This document shows, piece after piece, positions 1 to 8,032 of a stretch of 64,000 nt of DNA. Made by a program: the position numbers and the translations under genes. The stretch is taken from positions 992,001-1,056,000 of the forward strand of contig NZ_FNAG01000001.1 in NCBI RefSeq assembly GCF_900101825.1. The letters run 5' to 3'. The notes below the pieces were generated by a model. The model did not search any database, was not told where the DNA came from, and worked only from the letters and a program-made list of their open reading frames with translations. The stretch is from Aquimonas voraii. Its GTDB lineage: Bacteria; Pseudomonadota; Gammaproteobacteria; Xanthomonadales; Xanthomonadaceae. Positions within the stretch are counted from its first letter, which is position 1. Every line of letters begins with the position of its first letter.

Positions 1-1153
1 GGCTCGACGCCAGCCGACGCTGCAGCGAAGTCAGTGCGAAACCAACGGTGCCCTTGCGCCCGCCGTCGGCCAACTGGTCTGCCTTGGCGAACTCGGTCTT
101 CACGTACTCGGTCACCGCGGCGTACAGCGCGGCCTCCAAGTCGGACAGCTTGTAGTTGACGGTGTAGGCTCGACGCTCGGGGAACAGCGGGGTGCCGTCG
201 AACTTGAGTAGGTCTTCCTTGACCATGCGGCGCATCAGATCGGTGACATCGACCTTGTGGGCGCCGTCTCGAAACTTGCCGTAGAAGCGGTCGGCATCCA
301 GCAGCGACATGAACAGCTGGAAGTCCTCTTCCTTGCCGTTGTGCGGCGTGGCTGTCATCAACAGGAAGTGCCGAGTTATGGAGCCCAACAGCTCGCCGAG
401 TTGGAAGCGCTTGGTCTTGTTGACCTTGTTGCCGAAGTAGCTGGCCGAGAGCTTATGCGCCTCGTCGACCACTACCAGATCCCAGTGCGACAGCCGTAGC
501 TTCTCCTGCAGGTCTTCGGCGCGTGCCAACTGATCGACGCGAGCGACGAGCAGGTCGATGTCGTCGAAGGGATTGCCGCTGCGGGACTGCTCAACCTGCT
601 CGCGCGAAAACAGCGTGAACGACAGCCCGAACTTCTCGAACATTTCGTCCTGCCACTGCTCGACGAGACTGCCGGGCGCGACGATCAGCACGCGCTTGGC
701 GTCCGCGCGCATCAACAGCTCGCGGATGAACAGGCCAGCCATGATGGTCTTGCCGGCGCCGGGATCGTCTGCCAGCACATAGCGCAGCGGTTGGCGCGGC
801 AGCATCGACTCGTAGACTGCGGTGATCTGGTGCGGTAGCGGCTCCACGTTCGACGTGTGCACTGCCATCATCGGATCGAACAGGTGAGCCAGGTTGATGC
901 GATAGGCCTCGGCGGCGAGCTTGAAATCTTCGCCAGGCGCATCGAAAGCCCAAGGACGCCCTGCTTCCGCGAGCGAGAGTTTGATCTCGTCGGTGCGGAA
1001 CAACATGCGTTCCAGGAGCTTGCCGTCGGCGGTCTTGTAGTAGACGGTCAGGGCGTTGTCACCGACCGGCTCGGTCGTAACGATGCGCACCACCTGCCCG
1101 GGTTCCAGACCCGAGATGGCGGCATTCCTCTGGATCTGTTCGAGCTTCAGCAC
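1..1153 (-). CDS. SNF2/DEAH-type helicase, N-terminal part (cut by window edge)
   Basis: Superfamily 2 helicase of the RapA/SNF2 type; 384 codons are visible and the gene runs off the left edge. It begins at a GTG (1151-1153), giving [10 protein letters not shown]. Visible motifs are Walker A PGAGKT (about residues 131-136), the DEAH box in [10 protein letters not shown] (230-233) and motif [13 protein letters not shown] (264-273). The segment before the ATPase core (residues 1-100) looks like the small N-terminal domain common in this helicase group. Relatives are usually about 1000 residues and often sit in defence islands beside DUF1156-type methylases, DUF499 ATPases or PLD nucleases (known for the family, not visible here). 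It is the third gene of a unit with the WYL regulator and the 68-residue protein, 31 bases after the latter. Anti-phage function is an inference from family and context. Confidence 0.85.
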   Translation of the reverse strand, partial: MLKLEQIQRNAAISGLEPGQVVRIVTTEPVGDNALTVYYKTADGKLLERMLFRTDEIKLSLAEAGRPWAFDAPGEDFKLAAEAYRINLAHLFDPMMAVHTSNVEPLPHQITAVYESMLPRQPLRYVLADDPGAGKTIMAGLFIRELLMRADAKRVLIVAPGSLVEQWQDEMFEKFGLSFTLFSREQVEQSRSGNPFDDIDLLVARVDQLARAEDLQEKLRLSHWDLVVVDEAHKLSASYFGNKVNKTKRFQLGELLGSITRHFLLMTATPHNGKEEDFQLFMSLLDADRFYGKFRDGAHKVDVTDLMRRMVKEDLLKFDGTPLFPERRAYTVNYKLSDLEAALYAAVTEYVKTEFAKADQLADGGRKGTVGFALTSLQRRLASS

Positions 1154-1184
1154 GGTGCGCCTCTTGTCGTTCCAACCCGATGGA

Positions 1185-1391
1185 TCAGGGCTTGCGCCGG
1201 TTGTAAGGCGACTGATTGGTGGGCTTGAGAGAGACGCTGGTCTCGCTTGCCTTGGCGCGTACCGAGTCTTCCGTTCGACCCATCTTCAGGCCGATGACAC
1301 GGGTGGGCGTGTTTTCCTTGGCGAGCTGCGCGAGCTGTTTAACGTCAGCAGGCGTCCACTGCTTGCCGTGGTTGGAAGGAGACTTAGCCAT
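1185..1391 (-). CDS. Conserved 68-residue basic protein, putative HTH
   Basis: A small basic protein beginning [20 protein letters not shown]. The arrangement W-T-x(2)-D-x(2)-L-x(2)-L followed by a second helix containing [19 protein letters not shown] resembles a Myb/SANT or sigma-like helix-turn-helix, so DNA binding is plausible. Short proteins of this kind are widespread in Proteobacteria, usually annotated as hypothetical. Here it sits 63 bases after the WYL regulator and 31 bases before the helicase, on the same strand, so it is probably co-transcribed with them. The tail [11 protein letters not shown] is polar and basic. No catalytic motif is seen. Its role in the unit is unknown. Confidence 0.75.
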   Translation of the reverse strand: MAKSPSNHGKQWTPADVKQLAQLAKENTPTRVIGLKMGRTEDSVRAKASETSVSLKPTNQSPYNRRKP

Positions 1392-1454
1392 GGTCGAACT
1401 CCTCGAAGGTGCGATGCTCAGGGGAAAAACAGGGATAGGTGATCGGCATCTTGG

Positions 1455-2396
1455 TCACCACTCCCTACTCGATTCGCCATACCCCGGCGCGAGCACCAGG
1501 TTGGTCACGCCATACAGCGCTTGGCGATTGCGCAGCCACAGGCGGTACTCGCCCCCTTTGAGGCTGTGGTTTTCGGTGCAGTCGACATTCCAGCGCCGCA
1601 ACAAGTAGCCCGCCAACGCGGCGCGGGCGCGAACCTTGAGAACGCCACGATCCATGCCGTACTCGGCCTCGATGGTGTCGGGGTGCTGGACGTTGGCAGG
1701 ATGCGGAACGAGCTCCAGCTCCGTGATCCGATTCCACTGAATGTCTTGACTGGGCGACTCGTCGTCACCGACCGAGCCGGCGACAATGCGAGCGTCATCA
1801 AGGCGCCCCAGAACGAAATCGCGGAACTCACGGCTGCGGCGGTCATAGGCACGGACGTGCCAACGCAAGCCGCTATCCGCCAGTGCGAAGGGAACGATTT
1901 CTCGCCTTGTGAGCCCGCTGGACAGTGCGCGGTAGGAGACTTCAACAGCGGAGCCCTGATGGATGGCGCGCGTCAACACCGACAGGATTTCCAGATCGAC
2001 CTTACCCGGCAGGCTAGTCCCCTCGTGCGCGACGATGCCTTTCCAGCGGATCGGCTCACCATCACCGTAGCCCTGCGACACCCAGGTCAAGACGCGCTCT
2101 GCCGGAAAGTCGAACAGCGGGCGGAACCAGGAGCTGCGGACGTAGACCTTGCCTTTGGTGTCGTACTCCATGTTGCCCGGCACCAGTTCCTTGTACTGAG
2201 CGATGTCGCGAGTCGCTGCCGCGGCCTGGATGCCAAAACGCGTCACCAAGTCCTGCCGGCGGATTTCCCCAACGAACCGCAGACGTAGCTCGACAAACGC
2301 CAGCCGGTCGCGTTGCGCCTGGGTCATTTCAGAGAGCCGGTCTGTTGACATGTTCGTGCGCTGGCTTCCGTAGCTTTTGCGGAAGCGTACGAGCAT
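1455..2396 (-). CDS. WYL-domain transcriptional regulator, BrxR/CapW type
   Basis: Predicted regulator with an N-terminal winged helix (around residues 30-75, RLAFVELRLRFVGEIRRQDL), a central WYL domain (about 130-210, with SYRALSSG and the GLRWHVRAYDRRSREFRDF segment) and a C-terminal WCX-like extension. This three-part order and length (about 300 residues) match the BrxR/CapW family, which represses BREX, CBASS and other phage-defence operons (established for the family). Two ATGs are possible: 2396, or 2351 giving MSTDRLSEMT; neither has a decisive ribosome site. It is the first gene of the unit that continues into the helicase. The DNA just upstream carries repeats that could be its own operator, so autoregulation is likely but not shown. 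Confidence 0.85.
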   Translation of the reverse strand: MLVRFRKSYGSQRTNMSTDRLSEMTQAQRDRLAFVELRLRFVGEIRRQDLVTRFGIQAAAATRDIAQYKELVPGNMEYDTKGKVYVRSSWFRPLFDFPAERVLTWVSQGYGDGEPIRWKGIVAHEGTSLPGKVDLEILSVLTRAIHQGSAVEVSYRALSSGLTRREIVPFALADSGLRWHVRAYDRRSREFRDFVLGRLDDARIVAGSVGDDESPSQDIQWNRITELELVPHPANVQHPDTIEAEYGMDRGVLKVRARAALAGYLLRRWNVDCTENHSLKGGEYRLWLRNRQALYGVTNLVLAPGYGESSREW

Positions 2397-2420
2397 CCTA
2401 ACCGAACGTCAACAACTACT

Positions 2421-2463
2421 ATTTTGATCTTTCATGCGCCGCATTTTGATTATAACAAGATCA
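2421..2463 (-). promoter_or_regulatory. Promoter and candidate operators of the WYL regulator unit
   Basis: A perfect TATAAT -10 box lies on the minus strand at 2449-2454; the -35 region is poor. It is embedded in an AT-rich stretch. The heptamer TGATCTT (2425-2431) is matched by its inverse AAGATCA (2457-2463), and the octamer ATTTTGAT occurs twice in the same orientation (2421-2428 and 2443-2450), 22 bases or two helical turns apart. Repeats around the -10 box suit binding by the dimeric WYL regulator encoded just downstream. Confidence 0.5.
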
Positions 2464-2485
2464 GGGATGAGCAAGTGAGGGAAGT

Positions 2486-2554
2486 GGCGAAATCAGCGAA
2501 ATTAGCGCAGGGCTGGCCACTTGCGGCCTTCCGGGGCCGGCGAAACCAGCGAAA
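2486..2554. repeat. Two iteron-like 16-bp repeats downstream of the DUF3987 gene
   Basis: The 16-mer GGCGAAAYCAGCGAAA occurs at 2486-2501 and 2539-2554 with one difference, and a partial AGCGAAATTAGCG overlaps the first. They lie between the end of the recombinase-ParB-DUF3987 operon and the promoter of the regulator-helicase unit. Iteron-like direct repeats near ParB-like genes could be binding sites for those proteins; this is inference only. Confidence 0.35.
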
Positions 2555-2566
2555 AAATCCCCGGCC

Positions 2567-3958
2567 CTACGCCGCAGCTAGCCGGTACACCCTCGAAGGC
2601 GCGCCGGGCGCCCCGTCGGCACGCTCGCTCCACTGCACTGTGATCCTTGGTGGCGTGGCCGCCAACAGGTGCTCCAAACACGCGTCGATCCGCGACTTTG
2701 ACACCTTGCCACGAAAGCACTCGGTGTTGATTTGGCTGCGCGTGGCCTGGCCACGCTCGCGAAGGTAGACCAACACGCGGTTCGACAGATCCAGCAGTTG
2801 CGCCAGCTTCGCTTCTTCGGCGGCGCTGACGAAGACGAAACGCACGGATGCCGTGGCGTGCCGAATCCACGCCATCGCGGCATCGATGTGTATCGCGTCG
2901 ATTCGCGTTTTCAGATCGGTGAGCGCCATGAGCATCGCGAGCCGGAGCAACATCGGCGCGCGGCGCTCCAACAGCGCGCCGACCACGCCATCGCCCAAGT
3001 CGTCGTTCAGTTCACCGCGGTAGAACTTGGCGTAGCGCCATTGGGCCTGCGGCGACAGCTCCACCCGCAGATGGTCGCGTTCGTTGTGCCGGTCGGCGCG
3101 AGTGAAGGCCAGTACCTCACGCGTCCTGCGCGCCAACTGCTCGACATCTGCCTGCGGCGTTTCCTTCGGGAACGGCAGCATCCGCGTGCGCTCGGCCCAG
3201 ATCATCAGGAAGCGATTGGCGAAACCATTGGTGAGATCGCGCGAGCTCATCAGGCCGGTGAGTTCCCCAGGCGAGATCGCGCCACTCACGCAGACGTGCG
3301 GATCGCTGGCATAGAGCCGGTTCGACTTGGTGGCAGGCTTGAGATCGACGCCATCCCAACAGTCGCGTAGCGCTGCCGACAGCGTGTTGCCGTCGCGCCG
3401 CCCCTGATGCAGCACGTTGGCAAACTCGGACTCGACGACCCAAAGCCGCTTGTCCTCGATGGCAAGTACGTCCTGCCGGCCCTGCCGGTAGCCGTCATGC
3501 ATCAAAGCCACGAGTCCTTCGCGGCTGGACAGGCCGCCACGATGGACCTGCGGAGCCAAGGGTCCGTCCATCGCGCGCAGCGCCCGATCAATGCGCAGCA
3601 CCAGCGACACGGCGTCGCCTTTGCGACCACGGCCCGAGCGCCCAACGTGCAGGCAGAACAGGCGTGCATGGTGTCGGGTGTTGCCGATGGGGAGGTACAC
3701 GCCGCGCCCGATGGCGCAGGACAGGTAGGTCATGAAGTTCGCCGCGATGGCGTACGCGTTGGTCTCGGTGCCCTCACTGCCCGCGCGGGCGACCTCGCCG
3801 ATCAAGCCGTAGAGACAGGCGGAGTCGGCCTGCGGTGCATTGCGGTGCGCGAGCGCCGCCATCTCGTCGTCAGCCACACCGCCAAAGTGCTGCGCGTCGG
3901 ACGCTGCGCTCGCTGCGTCCAGGTCGGGCAGACCCGCAGTGGTGACGCCGCCATTCAC
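2567..3958 (-). CDS. DUF3987 (YfjI-like) protein
   Basis: A 463-residue protein of the DUF3987 family, whose members occur in prophages and integrative elements and have a P-loop-like core. The segment FCLHVGRSGRGRKGD (about residues 101-115) is the degenerate Walker A-like loop typical of the family; the conserved SSREGL and a helical C-terminal half follow. The last 90 residues (from AKLAQLLDLSNRVLVYL) look like a winged-helix module. Its ATG (3956-3958) overlaps the stop of the preceding ParB-like gene as ATGA, so translation is probably coupled. It is the last gene of the operon. A helicase- or primase-related role in element maintenance is suggested for the family but unproven; no intact Walker A lysine-serine/threonine pair is seen. 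Confidence 0.8.
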   Translation of the reverse strand: MNGGVTTAGLPDLDAASAASDAQHFGGVADDEMAALAHRNAPQADSACLYGLIGEVARAGSEGTETNAYAIAANFMTYLSCAIGRGVYLPIGNTRHHARLFCLHVGRSGRGRKGDAVSLVLRIDRALRAMDGPLAPQVHRGGLSSREGLVALMHDGYRQGRQDVLAIEDKRLWVVESEFANVLHQGRRDGNTLSAALRDCWDGVDLKPATKSNRLYASDPHVCVSGAISPGELTGLMSSRDLTNGFANRFLMIWAERTRMLPFPKETPQADVEQLARRTREVLAFTRADRHNERDHLRVELSPQAQWRYAKFYRGELNDDLGDGVVGALLERRAPMLLRLAMLMALTDLKTRIDAIHIDAAMAWIRHATASVRFVFVSAAEEAKLAQLLDLSNRVLVYLRERGQATRSQINTECFRGKVSKSRIDACLEHLLAATPPRITVQWSERADGAPGAPSRVYRLAAA

Positions 3959-4839
3959 TTGTCCAGCGACGTGGCTTGGACGATGCGCCCGAATTCGGTG
4001 AGCATGTCCGAGTGCTTCTGGGTGAGAAAACGAAACACCGCCTCATTGCCCAGCAGCTTGCCGAGATATCCCCGGGCCAGCACCAGGTTGAGCATGTCCT
4101 GGCTGTAGGACTGCTCGATCAGTTTGAACTGCTCGTGCAGGTTCCCCATCTCGCGCTCCATCTTCATCATCTGGCCCGCGGTGACGCCCTCCATCTTCTT
4201 GGGTTTGGTTTCGCCGACCAGCAGGTTCGCAGGCGTGGCGACCAGCAGCGCTCGGGCGAAGGCCACGGTCAGGTTGTTGGAGGACAGCATCAGCTCCACG
4301 CACTCGACCTGCCGTGTCGGCTTCATCTTGCGCAGCACTGCACTGAGGTGGAACGAGAACTGCTGATCCTTCAGCAGCTCGGCGGTTTCGGGCGCGATGC
4401 CTTCGAGCAGGTTCAGTTTCCGGAAGATGCTGGTGACGTCGACGTCCAGCGCCTCGGCGAGTTTGGCGGGGGTGACCACGCCTTGCTTGACGGCGCGCTG
4501 GATCATCACGTGCTCCTGGATCGTCGAGAGCCGGTTGATCCGGTTGTTGTAGGTGTAGCTCTCGTCGTCGGTGGCGATCAGGCATGGCGCGTCGGTGTAG
4601 CCCAGTTCTGTCAGCGCCGCCATCCGTGTATGGCCATCGAGCAGCAGGTGTTTGCCGGTCTTCTTGTCCTTGGGACTGACCGACAGCGGCTCGATCAGGC
4701 CGACTGCCTTGATCGAGGCTGCGATCTGCTTGAACTTGCGGGTCTCGGTCAGGCCCACCGGCTGCTTGTGCGAGAGCAGGATCGCGTCAAGCGGTAGTGT
4801 TTGCGGTTGGAACAGGAAACCCAGCGGCACGGTGCTCAT
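3955..4839 (-). CDS. ParB-like protein (second of two)
   Basis: ParB N-terminal domain protein of 294 residues starting MSTVPLGFLFQPQTLPLDAI. The ParB/sulfiredoxin-type fold is indicated by LPLDAILLSHK, AASIKAVGLIEPLSVS and the box DGHTRMAALTELG (about residues 70-82). NRLSTIQEHVMIQRAVKQG and the KLAEALDVDVTSIFRKLNLL segment look like the linker and helix-turn-helix. The C-terminal 90 residues are helical, without a clear family match. I chose ATG 4839 because it overlaps the stop of the upstream ParB-like gene (ATGA at 4836-4839); the reading frame stays open further upstream but that part is in another gene. It differs strongly from its upstream neighbour, so the pair is not a recent duplication. 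Confidence 0.85.
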   Translation of the reverse strand: MSTVPLGFLFQPQTLPLDAILLSHKQPVGLTETRKFKQIAASIKAVGLIEPLSVSPKDKKTGKHLLLDGHTRMAALTELGYTDAPCLIATDDESYTYNNRINRLSTIQEHVMIQRAVKQGVVTPAKLAEALDVDVTSIFRKLNLLEGIAPETAELLKDQQFSFHLSAVLRKMKPTRQVECVELMLSSNNLTVAFARALLVATPANLLVGETKPKKMEGVTAGQMMKMEREMGNLHEQFKLIEQSYSQDMLNLVLARGYLGKLLGNEAVFRFLTQKHSDMLTEFGRIVQATSLDK

Positions 4840-5756
4840 GCGCTGCCCCCGCGCGGCCAGACCCGATCCGCCAGGTACTGCGGCAAGGTGTCCAGCCCCT
4901 CGGCACGCAGCAGGTTGGTGAAGTTCTCGTCGGCGAGCAGCTCGTGTAGCGCACCAACGACGAACAGCAGGCAACGCTGCGCGAACTCGGCCTTCTTGAC
5001 CATCTGCTTCTGTCGCTCAACCTCGCGCTGGTAGCTACGCACGAGGCTCGACGGCGTGACATCCGTTGATGGCGCGTTCTTGCGCGATGACGCGCCGCGC
5101 GCGAGCGACCGGCCCAGCGTGCGACGGCGCTCGATCACGCGCCGCGCCTGGATCAACTGGCTGCCCCGCAGCTTGCCGGATTCGTAGGCATCTTGCAGAG
5201 CCGACTGGATCGCCTTGTCGTCGTTGCCCGCGCCTGCGATGGTGATCGCCGAATTCAGTGGGATGCGTCCCGATTCGACCGCCATCAGCAGGCGCTCCTC
5301 ACCGTTGTTCAGCAGGTACAGCACGCCTTGGACGTATTCGGTGCTGAGGCCGGTCTTGTCGGCAATGGCCTTCTTGTCGTAGCCCTTGTCGCGCAACTGG
5401 CCGATGCCGACCAGCAGTTCCACTGGATGAAACTTGCGCCGAGCAATGTTCTCGGTGAGGCTCATGATGTACGCCTCTTCCGTGCCTACCTCCACCACGA
5501 GCGCCGGGATGCTGTCCTGCTTGAGCGTCTTGTACGCCTTCAACCAGCCTTCGCCGCAGATGAGCAAGTAGTGCTCGCCGCCATTCGTGCCCGGACGCGG
5601 CGTGACTGTGATGGGCTTCTTCAGACCGATGTCGCGGATGTTGCCGACGATCTCGTGGAACACGCGGTGATTGCGCTCGCGCGTGTTGAGCACCTCGATG
5701 CTACCGATGGGAATCATCCGCAGTTCGGCGCCGCGGTGTTGCTTGTTCTGACTCAT
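4836..5756 (-). CDS. ParB/RepB-like protein (first of two)
   Basis: A 306-residue ParB-family protein starting MSQNKQHRGAELRMIPIGSI. It has the N-terminal ParB domain: IEVLNTRERNHRVF, GNIRDIGLKKPITVTP, LLICGEGWLKAYK (in place of the GERR box) and the strongly conserved box SLTENIARRKFHPVE (about 95-109). A helix-turn-helix follows (DKKAIADKTGLSTEYVQGVL). The C-terminal half resembles the RepB C-terminal type found in plasmid partition proteins. The start ATG at 5756 overlaps the recombinase stop (ATGA), and its own stop overlaps the next start in the same way. No ParA-type ATPase is nearby, so classical partitioning is doubtful. A role as accessory or DNA-bridging factor for the recombinase is inference. 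Confidence 0.85.
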   Translation of the reverse strand: MSQNKQHRGAELRMIPIGSIEVLNTRERNHRVFHEIVGNIRDIGLKKPITVTPRPGTNGGEHYLLICGEGWLKAYKTLKQDSIPALVVEVGTEEAYIMSLTENIARRKFHPVELLVGIGQLRDKGYDKKAIADKTGLSTEYVQGVLYLLNNGEERLLMAVESGRIPLNSAITIAGAGNDDKAIQSALQDAYESGKLRGSQLIQARRVIERRRTLGRSLARGASSRKNAPSTDVTPSSLVRSYQREVERQKQMVKKAEFAQRCLLFVVGALHELLADENFTNLLRAEGLDTLPQYLADRVWPRGGSA

Positions 5757-7315
5757 GCGGCCCTCCGAATGCGGTAGCGCCGGGTCATGCCATAGAGGTA
5801 CTCGAGGCCATCGAAGCGATAGCTGTCGAACTCGATGGCGTTGCGGTCGGCGAGGTGAATGCGTTGCTGGCCGAAGTCCAGGCGCGGCAGCAGGTAGTAG
5901 TCGAGCGGGGCTTGATTGGTCTCGTCGAGTCGGACGGCGACCGTGATGTCCGGCGCAAGGCTTGTGTCGAAGCGCACTTTCCAGCGGCGGCGACCGTCGT
6001 CGAGCAATTGGCAGCGCGACAACACCAGCGATACGGTGAACTCGCGGTTGATCGTGAGGAGGTCGGTCGCGGGATCGCGTTCGACCGCACCGCCGACCTC
6101 GCCGATCCTCCGCTCGGTCTGACCGACGATTTCCGGGTGCAGACGGCGCAGGAACTGATTGACCTCCAGATACTGGTAGTCCCGGTCCGGCGTGAAGCCT
6201 ACCGTTTGGTAGGCGCGGATCAGGCTGCCGAAGCGATGCGCGTATGCGGCTGACGACGGCATGCCTTCGGCTTCGTCGATGATCAGGCCGGAGAGGTAGC
6301 CGTGCTGCTGGAACAAGCGGCGCAGCTTCTCGATCAGTTCCTCGTCGCTGAAGCGATGCGCACGTTCGCGCAGGATGCCCTGTGCGGTGAAGAACATTTC
6401 GGGCGGTACGATGCCCTCGAACGCGCCTTCCTTCTTGATCCACATCTCCGGTCGGTTCACGACCCGGTGCTTCTTGAGCTTGAACGAGCGGCGGTTATAG
6501 ACGTTGTTTCCGATGTACTTCTCGTTGGACAGCACCTCGCGCACCGTGGCCCGCGTCCAGTCACGGCCGAGGTCGGTGAGGATGCCCCTGGCGTTGAGCC
6601 GGTCGGCGATCTCGGTTTCGAGCAGGTTGCCCTCGACGAACCAGCGGTAGATCTGGTTGACGTTGGCGACTTCGAGGTCCGGACCCGGCATCAGGATCAC
6701 TCGATCGGTTTGCAGGCTTTTGTGCTCACCGCGCGACAGTTCGCCTTTCACCGATCCGGATTGGTCGATCAGCACGCGGCGCAGGCCGTAGCCCGCAGGC
6801 CCGCCTTGCCGGAAACCCAACTCGATCAGGCGGCATTGTCCGGCGAACACCTTGGCCGACAGCTCTCGGCTGTATTCGCCCGCCATCGCGCGCTTGACGC
6901 CTTTGACAATGGTAGACACGGGCGAGCCATCGTTTTCGAACTGCTCGGCGCAGTAGGCGACTTGGATTCCGGCGCGGCGGCAGATGTATTCGTAGTACGC
7001 GCTCTCGTCGGCATCCTGAAACCTGCCCCAGCGGCTCACGTCGTAGACGAGGATGATCTGGAAATCGACCTTGCCCGCCTGCACGTCGGCGATCAATTGC
7101 TGGAGTGCCTGTCTGCCGTCGATGCGCAGCCCGCTCTTGCCCTCGTCGGCGTAGGTGCGGACGATCTCGAGGTTGCGTCGGGCGGCGTACTCGCGGATTT
7201 TGTCGCCCTGGTTCTCCGTCGAGTACTGCTGGTGCTCGGTGGACATCCGCACGTACTGGGCCGCGCGGAACACCGTTTGTCTGGGCTCGTCCTCAGTAGG
7301 CGCGCTGGCATGCAT
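5753..7315 (-). CDS. Large serine recombinase
   Basis: Site-specific recombinase of the resolvase/invertase superfamily. The N-terminal catalytic domain shows the nucleophile motif YVRMSTEHQ (Ser about residue 25 from ATG 7315), ADEGKSGLRIDGR and DVSRWGRFQDADE; the recombinase DNA-binding domain follows (GYGLRRVLID to NEKYIGNNVYNRRSFKL). I prefer ATG 7315 (MHASAPTEDEP), which places the catalytic serine close to the N-terminus as usual; the frame is open to 7426. Unlike phage-type large serine integrases, I see no CxxC zinc ribbon: the last 200 residues contain isolated cysteines only and end RRYRIRRAA. Its stop overlaps the first ParB-like gene (ATGA). It probably moves the island or a part of it; att sites are not identified. 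Confidence 0.88.
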   Translation of the reverse strand: MHASAPTEDEPRQTVFRAAQYVRMSTEHQQYSTENQGDKIREYAARRNLEIVRTYADEGKSGLRIDGRQALQQLIADVQAGKVDFQIILVYDVSRWGRFQDADESAYYEYICRRAGIQVAYCAEQFENDGSPVSTIVKGVKRAMAGEYSRELSAKVFAGQCRLIELGFRQGGPAGYGLRRVLIDQSGSVKGELSRGEHKSLQTDRVILMPGPDLEVANVNQIYRWFVEGNLLETEIADRLNARGILTDLGRDWTRATVREVLSNEKYIGNNVYNRRSFKLKKHRVVNRPEMWIKKEGAFEGIVPPEMFFTAQGILRERAHRFSDEELIEKLRRLFQQHGYLSGLIIDEAEGMPSSAAYAHRFGSLIRAYQTVGFTPDRDYQYLEVNQFLRRLHPEIVGQTERRIGEVGGAVERDPATDLLTINREFTVSLVLSRCQLLDDGRRRWKVRFDTSLAPDITVAVRLDETNQAPLDYYLLPRLDFGQQRIHLADRNAIEFDSYRFDGLEYLYGMTRRYRIRRAA

Positions 7316-7472
7316 GGGCTCGGTCACTTTGCTGGTGGCGAACTCTCCAGCCGCTGCCTTCCATGGATTCTGGCCCGCCTGACAGCTGCGTAGGCCCGCA
7401 AAATCCTTGTAGAGCAATGGGTTCAAGACGCCGGATACGCACGACGCTAGCGATGGCTCTGCAGGCTGTCGA

Positions 7473-7946
7473 TCACGTCATCTCTTGACGCGTCCATCTT
7501 TCGCGGTCAGCCGCCGCCACCGGTGTGATCTCGACGATCCACGAACCGTCGTTGTTGCCGGGGAGATCGGGACGCATGCTGATCCAGTAGAGATCCCGCG
7601 GCAGGACGGACACGTCCATCTTTACACGACTGGCCGCGATCCTCGGCGACGCATGACGTGGCGCGTCGCTCCCCGCGGAATTGTCGCGATCTCTCGCGGC
7701 GGACGCTTGCTGCGCCTGTCGCCAGTCTCGCCAGTAGCCGCCGTTTCTGGCCGACCACGCTCGTTGCGCGGCACGCTGATTGGCTTGATAGTCGGAATCG
7801 GTGCGCAGCTTGTCTTTCTGCCACTGGCGCTTGCGCGCCCGCTGGCACTCGGGCGAGGAACAGTAGGCTTGGTCGGGAACTTGCGGGCGGGGTTCGAAGG
7901 TCTTGCTACAACCGGCACAGTGTCGGGGCATCGTCGGGGTCTCCAT
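7473..7946 (-). CDS. Small basic Cys-rich protein, unknown function
   Basis: About 157 residues starting METPTMPRHCAGCSKTF (a start at 7931 giving MPRHCAGC is equally possible). A putative zinc site is formed by CAGC and C-S-S-P-E-C near the N-terminus, followed by a very basic, Arg/Gln/Trp-rich helix (RARKRQWQKDKLRTD, AWSARNGGYWRDWRQ). The C-terminal third (VSVLPRDLYWISMRPDLPG) is conserved-looking without a known match. Such proteins resemble short zinc-finger proteins seen beside transposase or recombinase genes. It lies between the AbiEi-like gene and the recombinase, same strand, 157 bases before the preferred recombinase start. Nucleic-acid binding is likely; no function can be assigned. 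Confidence 0.65.
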   Translation of the reverse strand: METPTMPRHCAGCSKTFEPRPQVPDQAYCSSPECQRARKRQWQKDKLRTDSDYQANQRAAQRAWSARNGGYWRDWRQAQQASAARDRDNSAGSDAPRHASPRIAASRVKMDVSVLPRDLYWISMRPDLPGNNDGSWIVEITPVAAADRERWTRQEMT

Positions 7947-8032
7947 GCATGTCCACTGGAAACCGCGACCGATCAGCGCGACCGGAGGATCACGCGCGCG
8001 AACTGGCGCTTCATGGGAGCGAAGCCACGCAA

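Noticed and set aside
4840-4974. N-terminal extension of the second ParB-like gene
   Set aside because: The extra 45 codons overlap the upstream ParB gene and are Arg/Ala-rich; ATG 4839 with the ATGA overlap is the better start.
5757-6443. Long extension in front of the first ParB-like gene
   Set aside because: It lies inside the recombinase gene in another frame; the ParB fold begins at 5756.
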